Of a stretch of DNA of 64,000 nucleotides, positions 37,100-44,653 are shown one piece after another. The position numbers and the translations under genes are program-made. Source of the stretch: Lederbergia galactosidilytica (GTDB lineage Bacteria; Bacillota; Bacilli; Bacillales; Bacillaceae_C); contig NZ_JAGGKH010000009.1 in assembly GCF_017873565.1 (NCBI RefSeq), forward strand, positions 62,001 through 126,000, given 5' to 3'. How positions within the stretch are numbered: the first letter of the stretch is position 1; the number at the start of each line of letters is the position of its first letter. The notes beneath the pieces were generated by a model. That model made no database searches. It was not told where the DNA came from and saw nothing but the letters and a program-made list of their open reading frames with translations.

Positions 37100-38542
37100 A
37101 CGTACTTCCGAAAGAAGTCCCCCTCTTCAATCGTGTGAAGGGCGCAGCCCAACGATAAGGGGGAGATGAATTTCGGTTGGCGCAAGTCAGAGAAAGGGCT
37201 TTCGTTTATGGAACGAATGTTCTATAATAGAGTTAGATATAGCAGAGAAAGTGATGGCCGTGTTGGTTAATCAAAAATATGAGCTTTTCCCAACAGAAAA
37301 ACAAAAAGAAACGTTCGACCGTTGGCTTCAATACTGCCGTCAAACTTACAACTCTGCCCTTTTGGATAAAGAGCGCCGTTATAAACAAAACAAGAAAAAT
37401 TACAACCGTTATGACATGCAAAAACAATTAACAGTGGATAAAAAGAAATATCCCATTCTAAAAGAAATGCCTTCCCAACCACTTCAAGAAGTATTTGTGC
37501 GATTACAAAAAGCATTTGAGAATTTTTTTCGCAATGACGCTAGATACCCAAAACAGAAAAAATATAAAGAGTATACGAGTATGACATTCCCTCAATTCGG
37601 ATTCAACAAGAAAGGGAACCGAATGGCGATGTCCTTTTCCGGCAATGGCAAATTATACAATACAAGGTTAGGAGAAATAGATATTCTGCTTCATCGACCA
37701 CTAGAAGGAACAATCAAGCAACTGATGATCAAACGTCAAGGGAATAGGTGGTATGCTATTTTCTGTGTCGAAGGACAAGCGCTGCCAACTACTTTGGCTT
37801 GGGATATCCATAACGCAATCGGTATTGACGTTGGAATCAATCAATATGCCGTTCTTTCGAATGGACTAGAACATGAAAATCCAAGATTTCTTCGTAAAAA
37901 GGAAAAGCAATTAAAGAAAACGCAGCGGAGGCTTTCCAAAAAGAAAAAGGGCTCAGCGAACGATATCAAGCAGGTACAACGAGTTCGTCAACTACATGAG
38001 AAAGTGGAGAACCAACGCAGAGATTTTCTTCATAAACTAAGCTACAACTTGACGAAGGACTATTCGGTGATTGCCGTGGAAAATCTACGTATACGCAACA
38101 TGATTCGGAACAGAAAGTTAGCAAAATCTATATCGGACGCAGGTTGGGGCATGTTTCGAAACATGCTTGCATACAAATGCGAAAGAAATGGCGGGATTCT
38201 GATCAAAGTAGAACCAAAATTCACTTCACAAGATTGCTCCCGTTGTGGCAATCGAGTGAAAAAGTCGCTTTCGATTCGTACGCATATTTGTCCAAAATGC
38301 GGAACGATACTTGATCGTGACCATAATGCTAGTCGAAACATCTTACAAAAAGGATTAGATGAGTTACTTACCATAAACGGAATAACTATAACTGTAGGGC
38401 AAGGTTATGTCCGAACAGTAAAATCTACGCCTGTGGAGACTGTGTAAGACATATTGGTACATCCCCATTATGCGACGGTTCATGAAACAGGAAGCCCCTT
38501 CTTCAAACAACCCGAAAGGGTGTTAAGGAGGGGTCATTCACT
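37100..38542 (+). mobile_element. IS605/IS1341-type element with tnpB only
   Basis: A transposon of about 1.44 kb without a tnpA gene. The left region (37100-37250) holds an imperfect hairpin built on CCCCCTC and AGGGGGAG. The right end downstream of tnpB carries GCCCC...GGGGTCATTCAC hairpin sequences typical of this family. No inverted repeats or target duplication exist, as expected. The left flank reads TTTAAC, like the TTTAA-type target motifs known for some relatives. The exact ends are estimates. Confidence 0.72.
37251..38447 (+). CDS. tnpB: RNA-guided nuclease TnpB
   Basis: A 398-residue TnpB that appears intact. The RuvC residues are present: Asp193 (GIDVGINQYAVLS), Glu277 (IAVENLRIRNM) and Asp357 (LDRDHNAS). 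The zinc finger has Cys329, Cys332, Cys347 and Cys350, with FTSQDCSRCG in between. The N-terminal domain (QKYELFPTEKQKETFDRWL) is also complete. TnpB cuts DNA guided by an RNA made from the element's right end. With no TnpA here, movement would depend on a transposase elsewhere. The start is GTG or the ATG one codon later. Confidence 0.93.
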   Translation: MMAVLVNQKYELFPTEKQKETFDRWLQYCRQTYNSALLDKERRYKQNKKNYNRYDMQKQLTVDKKKYPILKEMPSQPLQEVFVRLQKAFENFFRNDARYPKQKKYKEYTSMTFPQFGFNKKGNRMAMSFSGNGKLYNTRLGEIDILLHRPLEGTIKQLMIKRQGNRWYAIFCVEGQALPTTLAWDIHNAIGIDVGINQYAVLSNGLEHENPRFLRKKEKQLKKTQRRLSKKKKGSANDIKQVQRVRQLHEKVENQRRDFLHKLSYNLTKDYSVIAVENLRIRNMIRNRKLAKSISDAGWGMFRNMLAYKCERNGGILIKVEPKFTSQDCSRCGNRVKKSLSIRTHICPKCGTILDRDHNASRNILQKGLDELLTINGITITVGQGYVRTVKSTPVETV

Positions 38543-38562
38543 AAATAGAAAAAATGGCCTTG
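38400..38562 (+). ncRNA. Predicted omega RNA (reRNA) of the tnpB element
   Basis: In this family the guide RNA covers the 3' end of tnpB, the right-end hairpins and about 16-20 bases of flanking DNA. Hairpins AGCCCCTTCTT...AAGGAGGGGT and ACCCGAAAGGGTGT lie at 38493-38535, and the end TCATTCAC is at 38535-38542. The guide would then start at 38543 (TAAATAGAAAAAATGGCC). The 5' end is not determined. Confidence 0.5.
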
Positions 38563-38818
38563 TACGTTGCAACGCCTAAGTAACCTGGATACCTGCAGGC
38601 CTCCGGGAAAGCGCCCACCTGAAGCGTAACCAACAACGTTCGGATTTGATGCTAAAATCACTATTTTGAAATTGATTCAACTATTTTTTATGGTCGTGAG
38701 GTGCTTATCACTGAGGGGATGGAAGACAAAATTGAATCAATATCCCCATGATAAATAACTCCTCTAATGCTTGGCTGAGGAGTTTGTTGGGCGTTAAATT
38801 ATGTAGGTTTTTCTGGGA
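38543..38818. other. Gap with possible repeat remnant and hairpin
   Basis: A GC-rich fragment at about 38565-38640 (CGCCTAAGTAACC, CAGGCCTCCGGGAAAGCGCC) looks like the remains of a dispersed palindromic repeat. A hairpin AACTCCTC...GAGGAGTT (38757-38784) lies before the convergent DinB gene end. No gene is seen. Confidence 0.45.
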
Positions 38819-39283
38819 TTAATTAATCATAATTATTTTGTCCAATGCTTGAATAATCCCTAGATGTGTTCCTTCGTGCCATGTTGCAAATTGGATCAAA
38901 CTAGAAGTCGTATCCATCAAATGGGAACCAATTGAAAAGGATTCAGCTGCAGGTTGGCTTGTTTTCCCGAAAAAGTCTTCTCTTATTCTCGTTTTCTGAT
39001 CCCATAAAGCCTCGAGAATATCTTTAGAACTAGGTGGTGGAACAGACCAATCTGTCGGACTAGTGCCTGGAGCAAAAAAAGCAGTCCATTCCGGTTGTCT
39101 GATCGTATAGCTTGAATCTGCCTTACTTAATAAAATTTCTGTCACGGCAAAAATATGACCGGCATTCCAAAGAATAGTATTGGAAAATCCCTCTGGTTGT
39201 TGTCCCCATTTATTCTCATTAATCTTTTCTAATGTCCGAAGTGTACTGGAACGCGAAAAATTGAATTGTCTTAAGGTACCCAA
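38819..39283 (-). CDS. DinB family protein
   Basis: A 154-residue four-helix protein of the DinB/YfiT type. Putative metal ligands are His in ILWNAGHIFAVTE and the two His of ATWHEGTHLGII, in the spacing usual for the family. Members include bacillithiol S-transferases and damage-induced proteins of unknown role. The start is TTG at 39283, eight bases behind GGAGGTG. It is a single gene. Confidence 0.8.
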   Translation of the reverse strand: MGTLRQFNFSRSSTLRTLEKINENKWGQQPEGFSNTILWNAGHIFAVTEILLSKADSSYTIRQPEWTAFFAPGTSPTDWSVPPPSSKDILEALWDQKTRIREDFFGKTSQPAAESFSIGSHLMDTTSSLIQFATWHEGTHLGIIQALDKIIMIN

Positions 39284-39405
39284 TTTCCATCACCTCCCAT
39301 AAATTTACTTATATTTCCATCATAGGCTAAATTTCAATATTTTGCTATAATTATTAAATTACAGAATGGTAACAAATTAAAGTTTCGAAAATTTAGGAGA
39401 TAGCA

Positions 39406-39915
39406 ATGATAAAAAAAGTACAGAGAAGATTATGGAACTTATTTACAGGGGAATTAACTGCTGCTTTATTATTCGCCTTATTATGGGGCTGGTTTTCTGC
39501 TCAACATAATTGGGTGAACCCCTATTTAACTGGCTTTCCCTTGTATATGTTTATTGTATTGGAACTTATTCTATTACAAGGAAGTTTGTATTGGTATTTA
39601 AAATGGAGAAAGACGCGATTAGGGTTATATTCATCCTTAAACCGCAAGCAAATACATTTATTTACCATCTTCAATTGGGCAAATCTTGGTTTGATCACAA
39701 TCGGAAGCATTTTGCTGATCATTCATCTCCTTGCCCAGTCAAAGGGAGTCTATTGGGGATGCTTTCTTTTTGCTTTTGCTATAATCGAATATATCAATTA
39801 TTATTATATTCGTCTTTCTTATTTATCCGCAGAAGAAATAAGCAAATGGTGGGCACAAGAGAACAAATGGCAACCATCCATACTAGCTCGTGAGCTCAAT
39901 AGGAGAAAGAAATAA
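39406..39915 (+). CDS. Four-helix membrane protein of unknown function
   Basis: A 169-residue protein with hydrophobic segments at about residues 15-32, 44-63, 85-108 and 112-132, then a basic cytoplasmic tail (ILARELNRRKK). Trp and Tyr are frequent. I recognise no family. AGGAGA precedes the ATG. It lies 54 bases before the hydrolase gene in the same direction, so they may form an operon. Confidence 0.7.
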   Translation: MIKKVQRRLWNLFTGELTAALLFALLWGWFSAQHNWVNPYLTGFPLYMFIVLELILLQGSLYWYLKWRKTRLGLYSSLNRKQIHLFTIFNWANLGLITIGSILLIIHLLAQSKGVYWGCFLFAFAIIEYINYYYIRLSYLSAEEISKWWAQENKWQPSILARELNRRKK

Positions 39916-39969
39916 AGAGGCTAAAAGATTCATAGAAGCATATTATGGAAATAAGGGAGGAATTATTCA

Positions 39970-40731
39970 ATGCAAAAAGCTGTAGCGATTACTCATAAAG
40001 GCATGCAATTAAGAGGGATGGAACATATTCCAGAAGGAGAGAAGTTACCTGCTGTTATTTTATTTCATGGATTTACAGGACATAAATTGGAGTCCCACCG
40101 GATGTTTCTGAAAATCTCCCGCTCGTTGGAGGCGAAAGGATTTGCTAGTTTTCGCTTCGATTTTCTTGGGAGTGGGGAAAGCGACGGGAATTTTGAAGAT
40201 ATGACAGTAAGTAAGGAAGTGGAAGAGGCAAAGACTATTTTTGACTTTGTGAAAGCGCACCCGCGAGTTGATGAAAAACGATTGATCATTTTAGGATTTA
40301 GTATGGGAGGATTAGTGGCTAGTTTATTGGCTGGGGAATTAGCCGATCAAGTGGAAAGACTGATTTTAATGGCGCCTGCCGGAACCATTAAAACATCAAT
40401 GGAACGTAGGAGAGAATTAACAGCTTATATTGAGAGTCATGATGCATATGATCATGGGGGAAACTTGGTTGGTTCTGCTTTTAATGAGGATCTGGAGACA
40501 TTGGATGTCTGGAATCGAGCTGAAGCCTATAAAGGAAAAGTCCTGCTTATACATGGAACAAAGGATGAGGCTGTTCCATATGAAGTATCCAATTTGTATA
40601 TCGAAAAATGCTACGGGGACCAAGCAAAATTACATACTATCCAAGGGGGAGACCATACATTTAATTCCTATCATTGGGAAACTGAAGTGATCGAATCGAT
40701 TATAGATTTTATTCAAGCTTCCTATTCTTAA
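39970..40731 (+). CDS. Alpha/beta hydrolase (esterase)
   Basis: A 253-residue serine hydrolase. The nucleophile is in GFSMGGLVAS, the acid in HGTKDEAVP and the His in GGDHTFNSYHWE. The oxyanion part is LFHGFTGHKLESH. The pattern resembles the Est1E/LJ0536 feruloyl-esterase-like group with a small lid. There is no signal peptide, so it acts in the cytoplasm. The natural substrate is unknown. A good AAGGGAGG site precedes the ATG, and a NUDIX gene follows after 30 bases. Confidence 0.85.
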   Translation: MQKAVAITHKGMQLRGMEHIPEGEKLPAVILFHGFTGHKLESHRMFLKISRSLEAKGFASFRFDFLGSGESDGNFEDMTVSKEVEEAKTIFDFVKAHPRVDEKRLIILGFSMGGLVASLLAGELADQVERLILMAPAGTIKTSMERRRELTAYIESHDAYDHGGNLVGSAFNEDLETLDVWNRAEAYKGKVLLIHGTKDEAVPYEVSNLYIEKCYGDQAKLHTIQGGDHTFNSYHWETEVIESIIDFIQASYS

Positions 40732-40761
40732 GGTGGTCCTTACAAGAAAGGATGATAAAGG

Positions 40762-41268
40762 ATGGCAGTTTCTTATGTCGATTGGGGGGGAAGAGTCAAG
40801 CTTAGTTGGCTATCTACTACCGAACTTCCTGAAAGAAAGTTAATTACTAGTGTTCACGCTTTTTGCTTTGATCATGAGCAACTTCTTATCGTGGATTTGA
40901 AAGAAAGGGGATGGGATTTCCCTGGTGGGCATCTCGAAGCTGGAGAAACCCCTGAAGAATGTGTGAAGCGTGAAGTAATGGAAGAGGCATATGCCAAAGG
41001 AGTATGTACCCTTCTGGGCGTTATAGAGGTAAATCATTCTGAAAATGACCTATGGAATGAGAAGAGTCCTTATCCAATAATCGGTTACCAGGTGTTTTAT
41101 CGAATGGATCTTACAGAGTTACTTCCATTTGAGGGGAAATATGAATCAAATCGAAGAATTTTCATTAATCCGATTGATGTGGCGGACTTTTATAAAGGAT
41201 GGAACAAAACACATGAGGCGATTCTGGCCACAGCCCTAAATAATAAGGTTTTGAAGATTGGAGAATGA
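40762..41268 (+). CDS. NUDIX hydrolase
   Basis: A 168-residue enzyme with the NUDIX box GGHLEAGETPEECVKREVMEEA (residues about 53-74), which binds Mg and cleaves nucleoside diphosphates linked to another moiety. The region before it (HEQLLIVDLKERGWDFPGG) is typical of the 8-oxo-dGTPase-like subgroup. The substrate is not determined. It lies directly downstream of the hydrolase gene. Confidence 0.87.
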   Translation: MAVSYVDWGGRVKLSWLSTTELPERKLITSVHAFCFDHEQLLIVDLKERGWDFPGGHLEAGETPEECVKREVMEEAYAKGVCTLLGVIEVNHSENDLWNEKSPYPIIGYQVFYRMDLTELLPFEGKYESNRRIFINPIDVADFYKGWNKTHEAILATALNNKVLKIGE

Positions 41269-41335
41269 ATCCTCTCATAAATCAAGAAAAAATGAAAGCC
41301 TTGACATCTTTTTTTGAAAACAATGCTTATCTTTA

Positions 41336-41344
41336 TGCTATACT
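41336..41344 (+). promoter_or_regulatory. Promoter of type I toxin locus 2
   Basis: An extended -10, TG-C-TATACT (TATACT at 41339-41344), stands with weak -35 candidates upstream (TGAAAA, 18-base spacer). It starts the toxin transcript about 60 bases before the reading frame. Confidence 0.6.
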
Positions 41345-41409
41345 AAAGACTAGCAGACCATAGGGCGGTCGGCACATTGTACCTCCAAATCGGAGGGGGG
41401 TGATGCCGT

Positions 41410-41493
41410 ATGACAGTGTATGAATCGATTTCCTTAATGCTTGCATTTGGAATCCTAATCATTGCGATTCTGTCATTTCATAAAAAAGACTAA
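41410..41493 (+). CDS. Holin-like type I toxin peptide (locus 2)
   Basis: A 27-residue peptide: MTVYESISLMLAFGILIIAI followed by a basic end (LSFHKKD). The MTVYE start, the single hydrophobic helix and the charged tail are diagnostic of the putative holin-like toxin family (TxpA/BsrG-related). The ribosome site GGAGGGGGG can pair with ACCTCC eight bases upstream, so translation is probably held back by a leader hairpin. The gene ends in a hairpin shared with the antisense RNA. It is too small for normal gene prediction. Confidence 0.85.
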   Translation: MTVYESISLMLAFGILIIAILSFHKKD

Positions 41494-41625
41494 AACCGCC
41501 CTTTGAGTTTCCCAGCTCTGGCGGTTTTAGTACGCTTGTTAGTGTGCTGACCCCATATGGGAATCTGCTACTAGCCATTTCGATGTGTCCAGCATTGAAA
41601 TGGTTTTTTTATTTTATGATTTGTT
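41491..41625 (-). ncRNA. Antisense antitoxin RNA of locus 2
   Basis: The minus-strand promoter TTGCAA (41659-41654) and TATACT (41637-41632), spaced 16, predicts a start near 41625. The RNA ends at the hairpin AAAACCGCC...GGCGGTTTT (41529-41492), followed on that strand by AGTCTTTTTT. It is fully complementary to the 3' part of the toxin mRNA, as in RatA/TxpA. Confidence 0.72.
41575..41611 (+). terminator. Terminator of toxin mRNA, locus 2
   Basis: CCATTTC and GAAATGG pair, followed by T7 on the plus strand. The toxin mRNA would thus overlap the antisense RNA by roughly 120 bases. Confidence 0.7.
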
Positions 41626-41699
41626 ATGAATAGTATACACTGAAAAAGTGAATTTGCAAACCAGTTGTTTAACGATATTCATCAATAGACAAGCTTTAG

Positions 41700-41850
41700 T
41701 TGATCGATTTCTTAAATGTTACATTTGGAATCCTAGTCAGTCTTTCCTAGCTCTGGCGGTTTTTAGTGTGGTCATGGTTGATCCCCTAAGTTGAACCTGC
41801 TAGATAATCATTTTGGTTTTTATTTTTTATGTTTGTACTACATATAGCAT
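41700..41850 (+). pseudogene. Decayed duplicate of toxin locus 2
   Basis: GATCGATTTCTTAAATG, CATTTGGAATCCTAGTCA and then CTAGCTCTGGCGGTTTT repeat the toxin reading frame and its terminator arm, with a deletion joining them and no start codon context left. Further matches (GATCCCC, CTGCTAGATAATCATTTTGG) extend into the antisense region. The copy can no longer encode the peptide. A decayed -10 for an antisense RNA (TATGCT or TATATG near 41855) may remain. Confidence 0.6.
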
Positions 41851-41944
41851 ACCCTGGAATAGCGATTTGAATCCTTTTTGCTTCTTGATCGTATGTTTTA
41901 GTAAGGATTTAAACGTGAATAAATGAAGAATGGAGTAGAGGCAT

Positions 41945-42097
41945 TTGACTGATGAAAACAAAAAGAAAAAGTTTCGTGGGACTGGTATTGCCATAGGGAT
42001 AGCGATTGGGGTGGCATTCGGAACAGCTTTAGGGAATATTGGGATCGGTTTAGCACTGGGAATTGGCATTGGTGTAGCTTTTGAAGGTAGCAAATAA
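41945..42097 (+). CDS. Small glycine-zipper membrane protein
   Basis: A 50-residue peptide with a basic N-terminus (TDENKKKKFRGTG) followed by a continuous Gly/Ala/Ile-rich hydrophobic stretch (IAIGIAIGVAFGTALGN then IGIGLALGIGIGVAF). Regular Gly spacing suggests one or two tightly packed membrane helices. The start would be TTG at 41945, nine bases after GGAG. The function is unknown. It lies next to a second tiny membrane protein gene and is missed by length cut-offs. Confidence 0.6.
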   Translation: MTDENKKKKFRGTGIAIGIAIGVAFGTALGNIGIGLALGIGIGVAFEGSK

Positions 42098-42127
42098 AGA
42101 AAAGAAAATGGAAAGGGAGAGAGAAGG

Positions 42128-42286
42128 ATGGAAGGTTATTTTGTTGGTTGGGGAACATTAGCATTAATTAATGCGGGATTAGCGCAAGGTAAAAACAGAA
42201 GTGGCTTGGGCTGGTTTTTACTTTCATTATTATTAGGACCGATTGCCACCTTCCTCATTGTTGTACTAGGGAAAAATCCATCTTAG
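42128..42286 (+). CDS. Small two-helix membrane protein
   Basis: A 52-residue protein: MEGYFVGWGTLALINAGLAQ, a basic turn GKNRSG, then GWFLLSLLLGPIATFLIVVLG. This is a recurrent small membrane protein type in Gram-positive genomes (the helix-KNRSG-GWFL-GPIATF pattern) without known role. A strong AAAGGGAGAG site precedes the ATG. It is probably co-transcribed with the glycine-zipper gene 30 bases upstream. Confidence 0.68.
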   Translation: MEGYFVGWGTLALINAGLAQGKNRSGLGWFLLSLLLGPIATFLIVVLGKNPS

Positions 42287-42458
42287 TAGTCGTTTTAGAT
42301 TGTCATATGGTATCTTTTTCCAAGTAGCAATTATAGCCATCACTGGGGGAGTATTTGAAAGAGGAATGCGCTTACCTGTTTTTATGTTAGAATAAGAATT
42401 AGAAGCTTAGGAAAGTATAAAACGTATTCATTTGCATGTAGGAGAAGGAGCGAATAAC

Positions 42459-43307
42459 TTGTTTACAGAACTTTATTCCCTATATCCGTGGTATAAATTA
42501 TGGAATCCAGTCTTGTTCATGCTTCTTATTCTTTTGACATGGCTATATTATAAAAAAGTCATAAAAACGACAGGGGAAAATGCAATAAAAAGGCACTTAT
42601 TTTGTTATCTCGTTAGCATGACTCTATTGTATATTGTTAAAGGTAGCCCATTAAGAATAATCGGCAATGATTTTCTATTTATTGCCCATGTTTTTGGGCT
42701 GGCCATCATCTATTTTGGAGTCATTCCGTTATTTGTTCTAAGTTTGCCAGCTCCTATGTTGCAAAGGTATTTCTGGGGGCATCGGTTGCGAAAAGGGATG
42801 CAAATATTTGCTCACCCGTGGATTGCTGCTTTAATTTTTAATGGTCTTGTATCATTTTATTTGCTTCCAGCTTTTTTTAATGAAATTCATAAGCATAATT
42901 TATTATCATGGGCTTTTCAATTAATTTTAGCAGTAGCGGCTTTGCTTATGTGGTGGACAATTATTGCCCCAGTAAAAAACGTGGGGAACTTTTCTTATTT
43001 TGTACGAGTTGCCTACGTATTTCTAAACTCTCTTTTATTAATGCCGCTTGGGATTTACTTAATCCTCAGCATGTCGTCCGCTCATTATTCAGTCTATACA
43101 ACTGAGTCATATCAACTTTTTTCTAATATGAATGGAATTATCGACCAACAGCTCGCTGGGGTGACATTAAAATTCCTCCAATTAATTGGATATGGAACAG
43201 CTCTTTTCTTTTTAATTATACGTTGGGGAAAGGAAGAAGAGCGAGAGGACGAGAATATTCGAGTAGTACAGGGAATTGTCATTCAACTGCCAGAAAAGCG
43301 TTCATAA
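42459..43307 (+). CDS. CtaG-like cytochrome c oxidase assembly factor
   Basis: A 282-residue membrane protein with about seven helices, of the Caa3_CtaG family that supports caa3 oxidase assembly, possibly copper delivery. Conserved His-containing segments are FIAHVFGLAIIYFGVIPLFVLSLPA and FAHPWIAALIFNG. No cta genes are nearby, so it may be a paralogue such as B. subtilis YozB-type proteins. The TTG at 42459 follows AAGGAG; the longer start at 42432 lies upstream of it. Confidence 0.8.
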   Translation: MFTELYSLYPWYKLWNPVLFMLLILLTWLYYKKVIKTTGENAIKRHLFCYLVSMTLLYIVKGSPLRIIGNDFLFIAHVFGLAIIYFGVIPLFVLSLPAPMLQRYFWGHRLRKGMQIFAHPWIAALIFNGLVSFYLLPAFFNEIHKHNLLSWAFQLILAVAALLMWWTIIAPVKNVGNFSYFVRVAYVFLNSLLLMPLGIYLILSMSSAHYSVYTTESYQLFSNMNGIIDQQLAGVTLKFLQLIGYGTALFFLIIRWGKEEEREDENIRVVQGIVIQLPEKRS

Positions 43308-43362
43308 AAAATAGACAGAACTTTTAGCTAATTATGGATTTAAACAAAAGGGGGAGAAATGT

Positions 43363-43599
43363 ATGGAGGAGAAGAATGAAATCACAATCAAGGAAGAAAA
43401 TGTGATTTCAACAGGACAGGCAACGGAATTACTTCAAGAAATAAAATCTTTACAAGAAACGGTTAAAAAATTAGAGACAGACATTGAAGATATAAAATAT
43501 TTTACACCTCAGCCTCGCAAGTTTTTAGACAAAGAGATCATTGGTACGATCGGTGGTTTTATCTTAGGGGCATTGGTCATTATCGGCATATTCTTTTGA
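43363..43599 (+). CDS. Small coiled-coil, tail-anchored protein
   Basis: A 78-residue protein. Residues about 15-45 form a coiled coil (ATELLQEIKSLQETVKKLET) and residues 58-78 a C-terminal membrane helix (EIIGTIGGFILGALVIIGIFF). The orientation suggests a tail-anchored membrane protein facing the cytoplasm. The family is not recognised. GGGGGAG stands 6 bases before the ATG. Confidence 0.65.
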   Translation: MEEKNEITIKEENVISTGQATELLQEIKSLQETVKKLETDIEDIKYFTPQPRKFLDKEIIGTIGGFILGALVIIGIFF

Positions 43600-43601
43600 A
43601 A

Positions 43602-43647
43602 AAACAGCCGACCATTGCAAAGACCATTGCTTCGGTCGGCTGTTTTT
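43602..43647. terminator. Terminator after the tail-anchored protein gene
   Basis: AAACAGCCGACC and GGTCGGCTGTTT pair, with T and A flanks on both sides. Confidence 0.85.
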
Positions 43648-43766
43648 GGCTAGTCTCGGATCCAGCCCTTATGTCACTATATTTGTGCTGATTCTTTGCC
43701 TAGTCCTTGCCATATCAATTTCCTTATCAAGCTTCTAAGAGATTATTTGTAAAACGTAGTCCCTTT

Positions 43767-44366
43767 TTATCTTGATGATGGGAAAACGCGTTCTACAGTA
43801 TCGGAAAATTGATCAAAGAAGCCACTAACTGGGTTACCATTATTCAGTTCATCACGATATCCGCGCATTTGTCCGAAGAAATCCGGGTTTTCAGAAACAA
43901 ACACATTGTCTAGATTGCGATCAGCTTTTCGAGCTTTATCAGCAATTTTGTTTTTAACATCATTGCTTAGCTTGTCATTTTGATCATTAGTTAATTTTAC
44001 GGCTACATAAGCATTTTTACCTGTTGTGAGTACATAAGCACGGTCAACTTCTTTTAACTTTGATACTTGATCCGCAATATCATCAGCTACATCGACGTGT
44101 CGATCATTATTGTCATTATCGCCAACATGATCACGAGTATCATTGCGAACGCCCGTCGCGCCGTAACCATCTTGATTTCCATTATTTCTATAGGTAAGGT
44201 CATTTCTTGTGTTATCCCAATCACGTGTATTACGCGTATCGTAATTAACATCAAGAGGCCCGTTATTATTATCTGCGACCTGATCTTTATTGTTATCATT
44301 TGCTCCACAACCCATAAGCATCATGGAAGCGATGCCGGCAACAGCAATCGATTGAACAATCTTCAC
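43767..44366 (-). CDS. YhcN/YlaJ family spore lipoprotein
   Basis: A 199-residue lipoprotein: signal peptide ending MMLMGC, an Asn/Asp/Arg-rich low-complexity region (about 25-90; repeats of DTRNTRD type), then the YhcN/YlaJ domain (VADDIADQVSKLKEVDRAYV, NAYVAVKL, IADKARKADRNLDNVFVSENPDFF). Family members sit in the forespore or spore membrane and assist germination or spore lipids. The start is GTG with AAGGAGG before it. A sigma-G-like promoter lies upstream. Confidence 0.85.
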   Translation of the reverse strand: MKIVQSIAVAGIASMMLMGCGANDNNKDQVADNNNGPLDVNYDTRNTRDWDNTRNDLTYRNNGNQDGYGATGVRNDTRDHVGDNDNNDRHVDVADDIADQVSKLKEVDRAYVLTTGKNAYVAVKLTNDQNDKLSNDVKNKIADKARKADRNLDNVFVSENPDFFGQMRGYRDELNNGNPVSGFFDQFSDTVERVFPSSR

Positions 44367-44396
44367 TTGAAAACCTCCTTATTAATGTGATTCTTT

Positions 44397-44427
44397 TATA
44401 ATGTTCCTTTTTCCTCAATTTTTATGC
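44397..44427 (-). promoter_or_regulatory. Candidate sigma-G promoter of the yhcN-type gene
   Basis: On the minus strand, GCATA (44427-44423) and CATTATA (44403-44397) fit the forespore consensus GYATR and CATNMTA, with a 19-base spacer, slightly long. This agrees with a spore protein. Confidence 0.45.
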
Positions 44428-44653
44428 GTGAGATTTGTTATAATGGTACAGGCATATTTTTTAAAATAAGCTAGAAAAATTTGGGTAATTGCTTTCGGTT
44501 AGTACGCGGAGAAGCGAATTAAATTGGTGCTTGTGCTTTAATTAGCAGGGAAGAAAGTATAAGATTGATCTTAGGATTGCTCTGCGGCCGGATAAAGTTA
44601 TTGCCTGGCACGACAAGCATTACCTAGACAAATGACAGTGAAAGAGGGATAGG

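Noticed and set aside
44067-44390. Hydrophobic open frame opposite the yhcN-type gene
   Set aside because: It is the antisense shadow of the Asn/Asp-rich region, which yields Ile/Val-rich codons on the other strand; no ribosome site.
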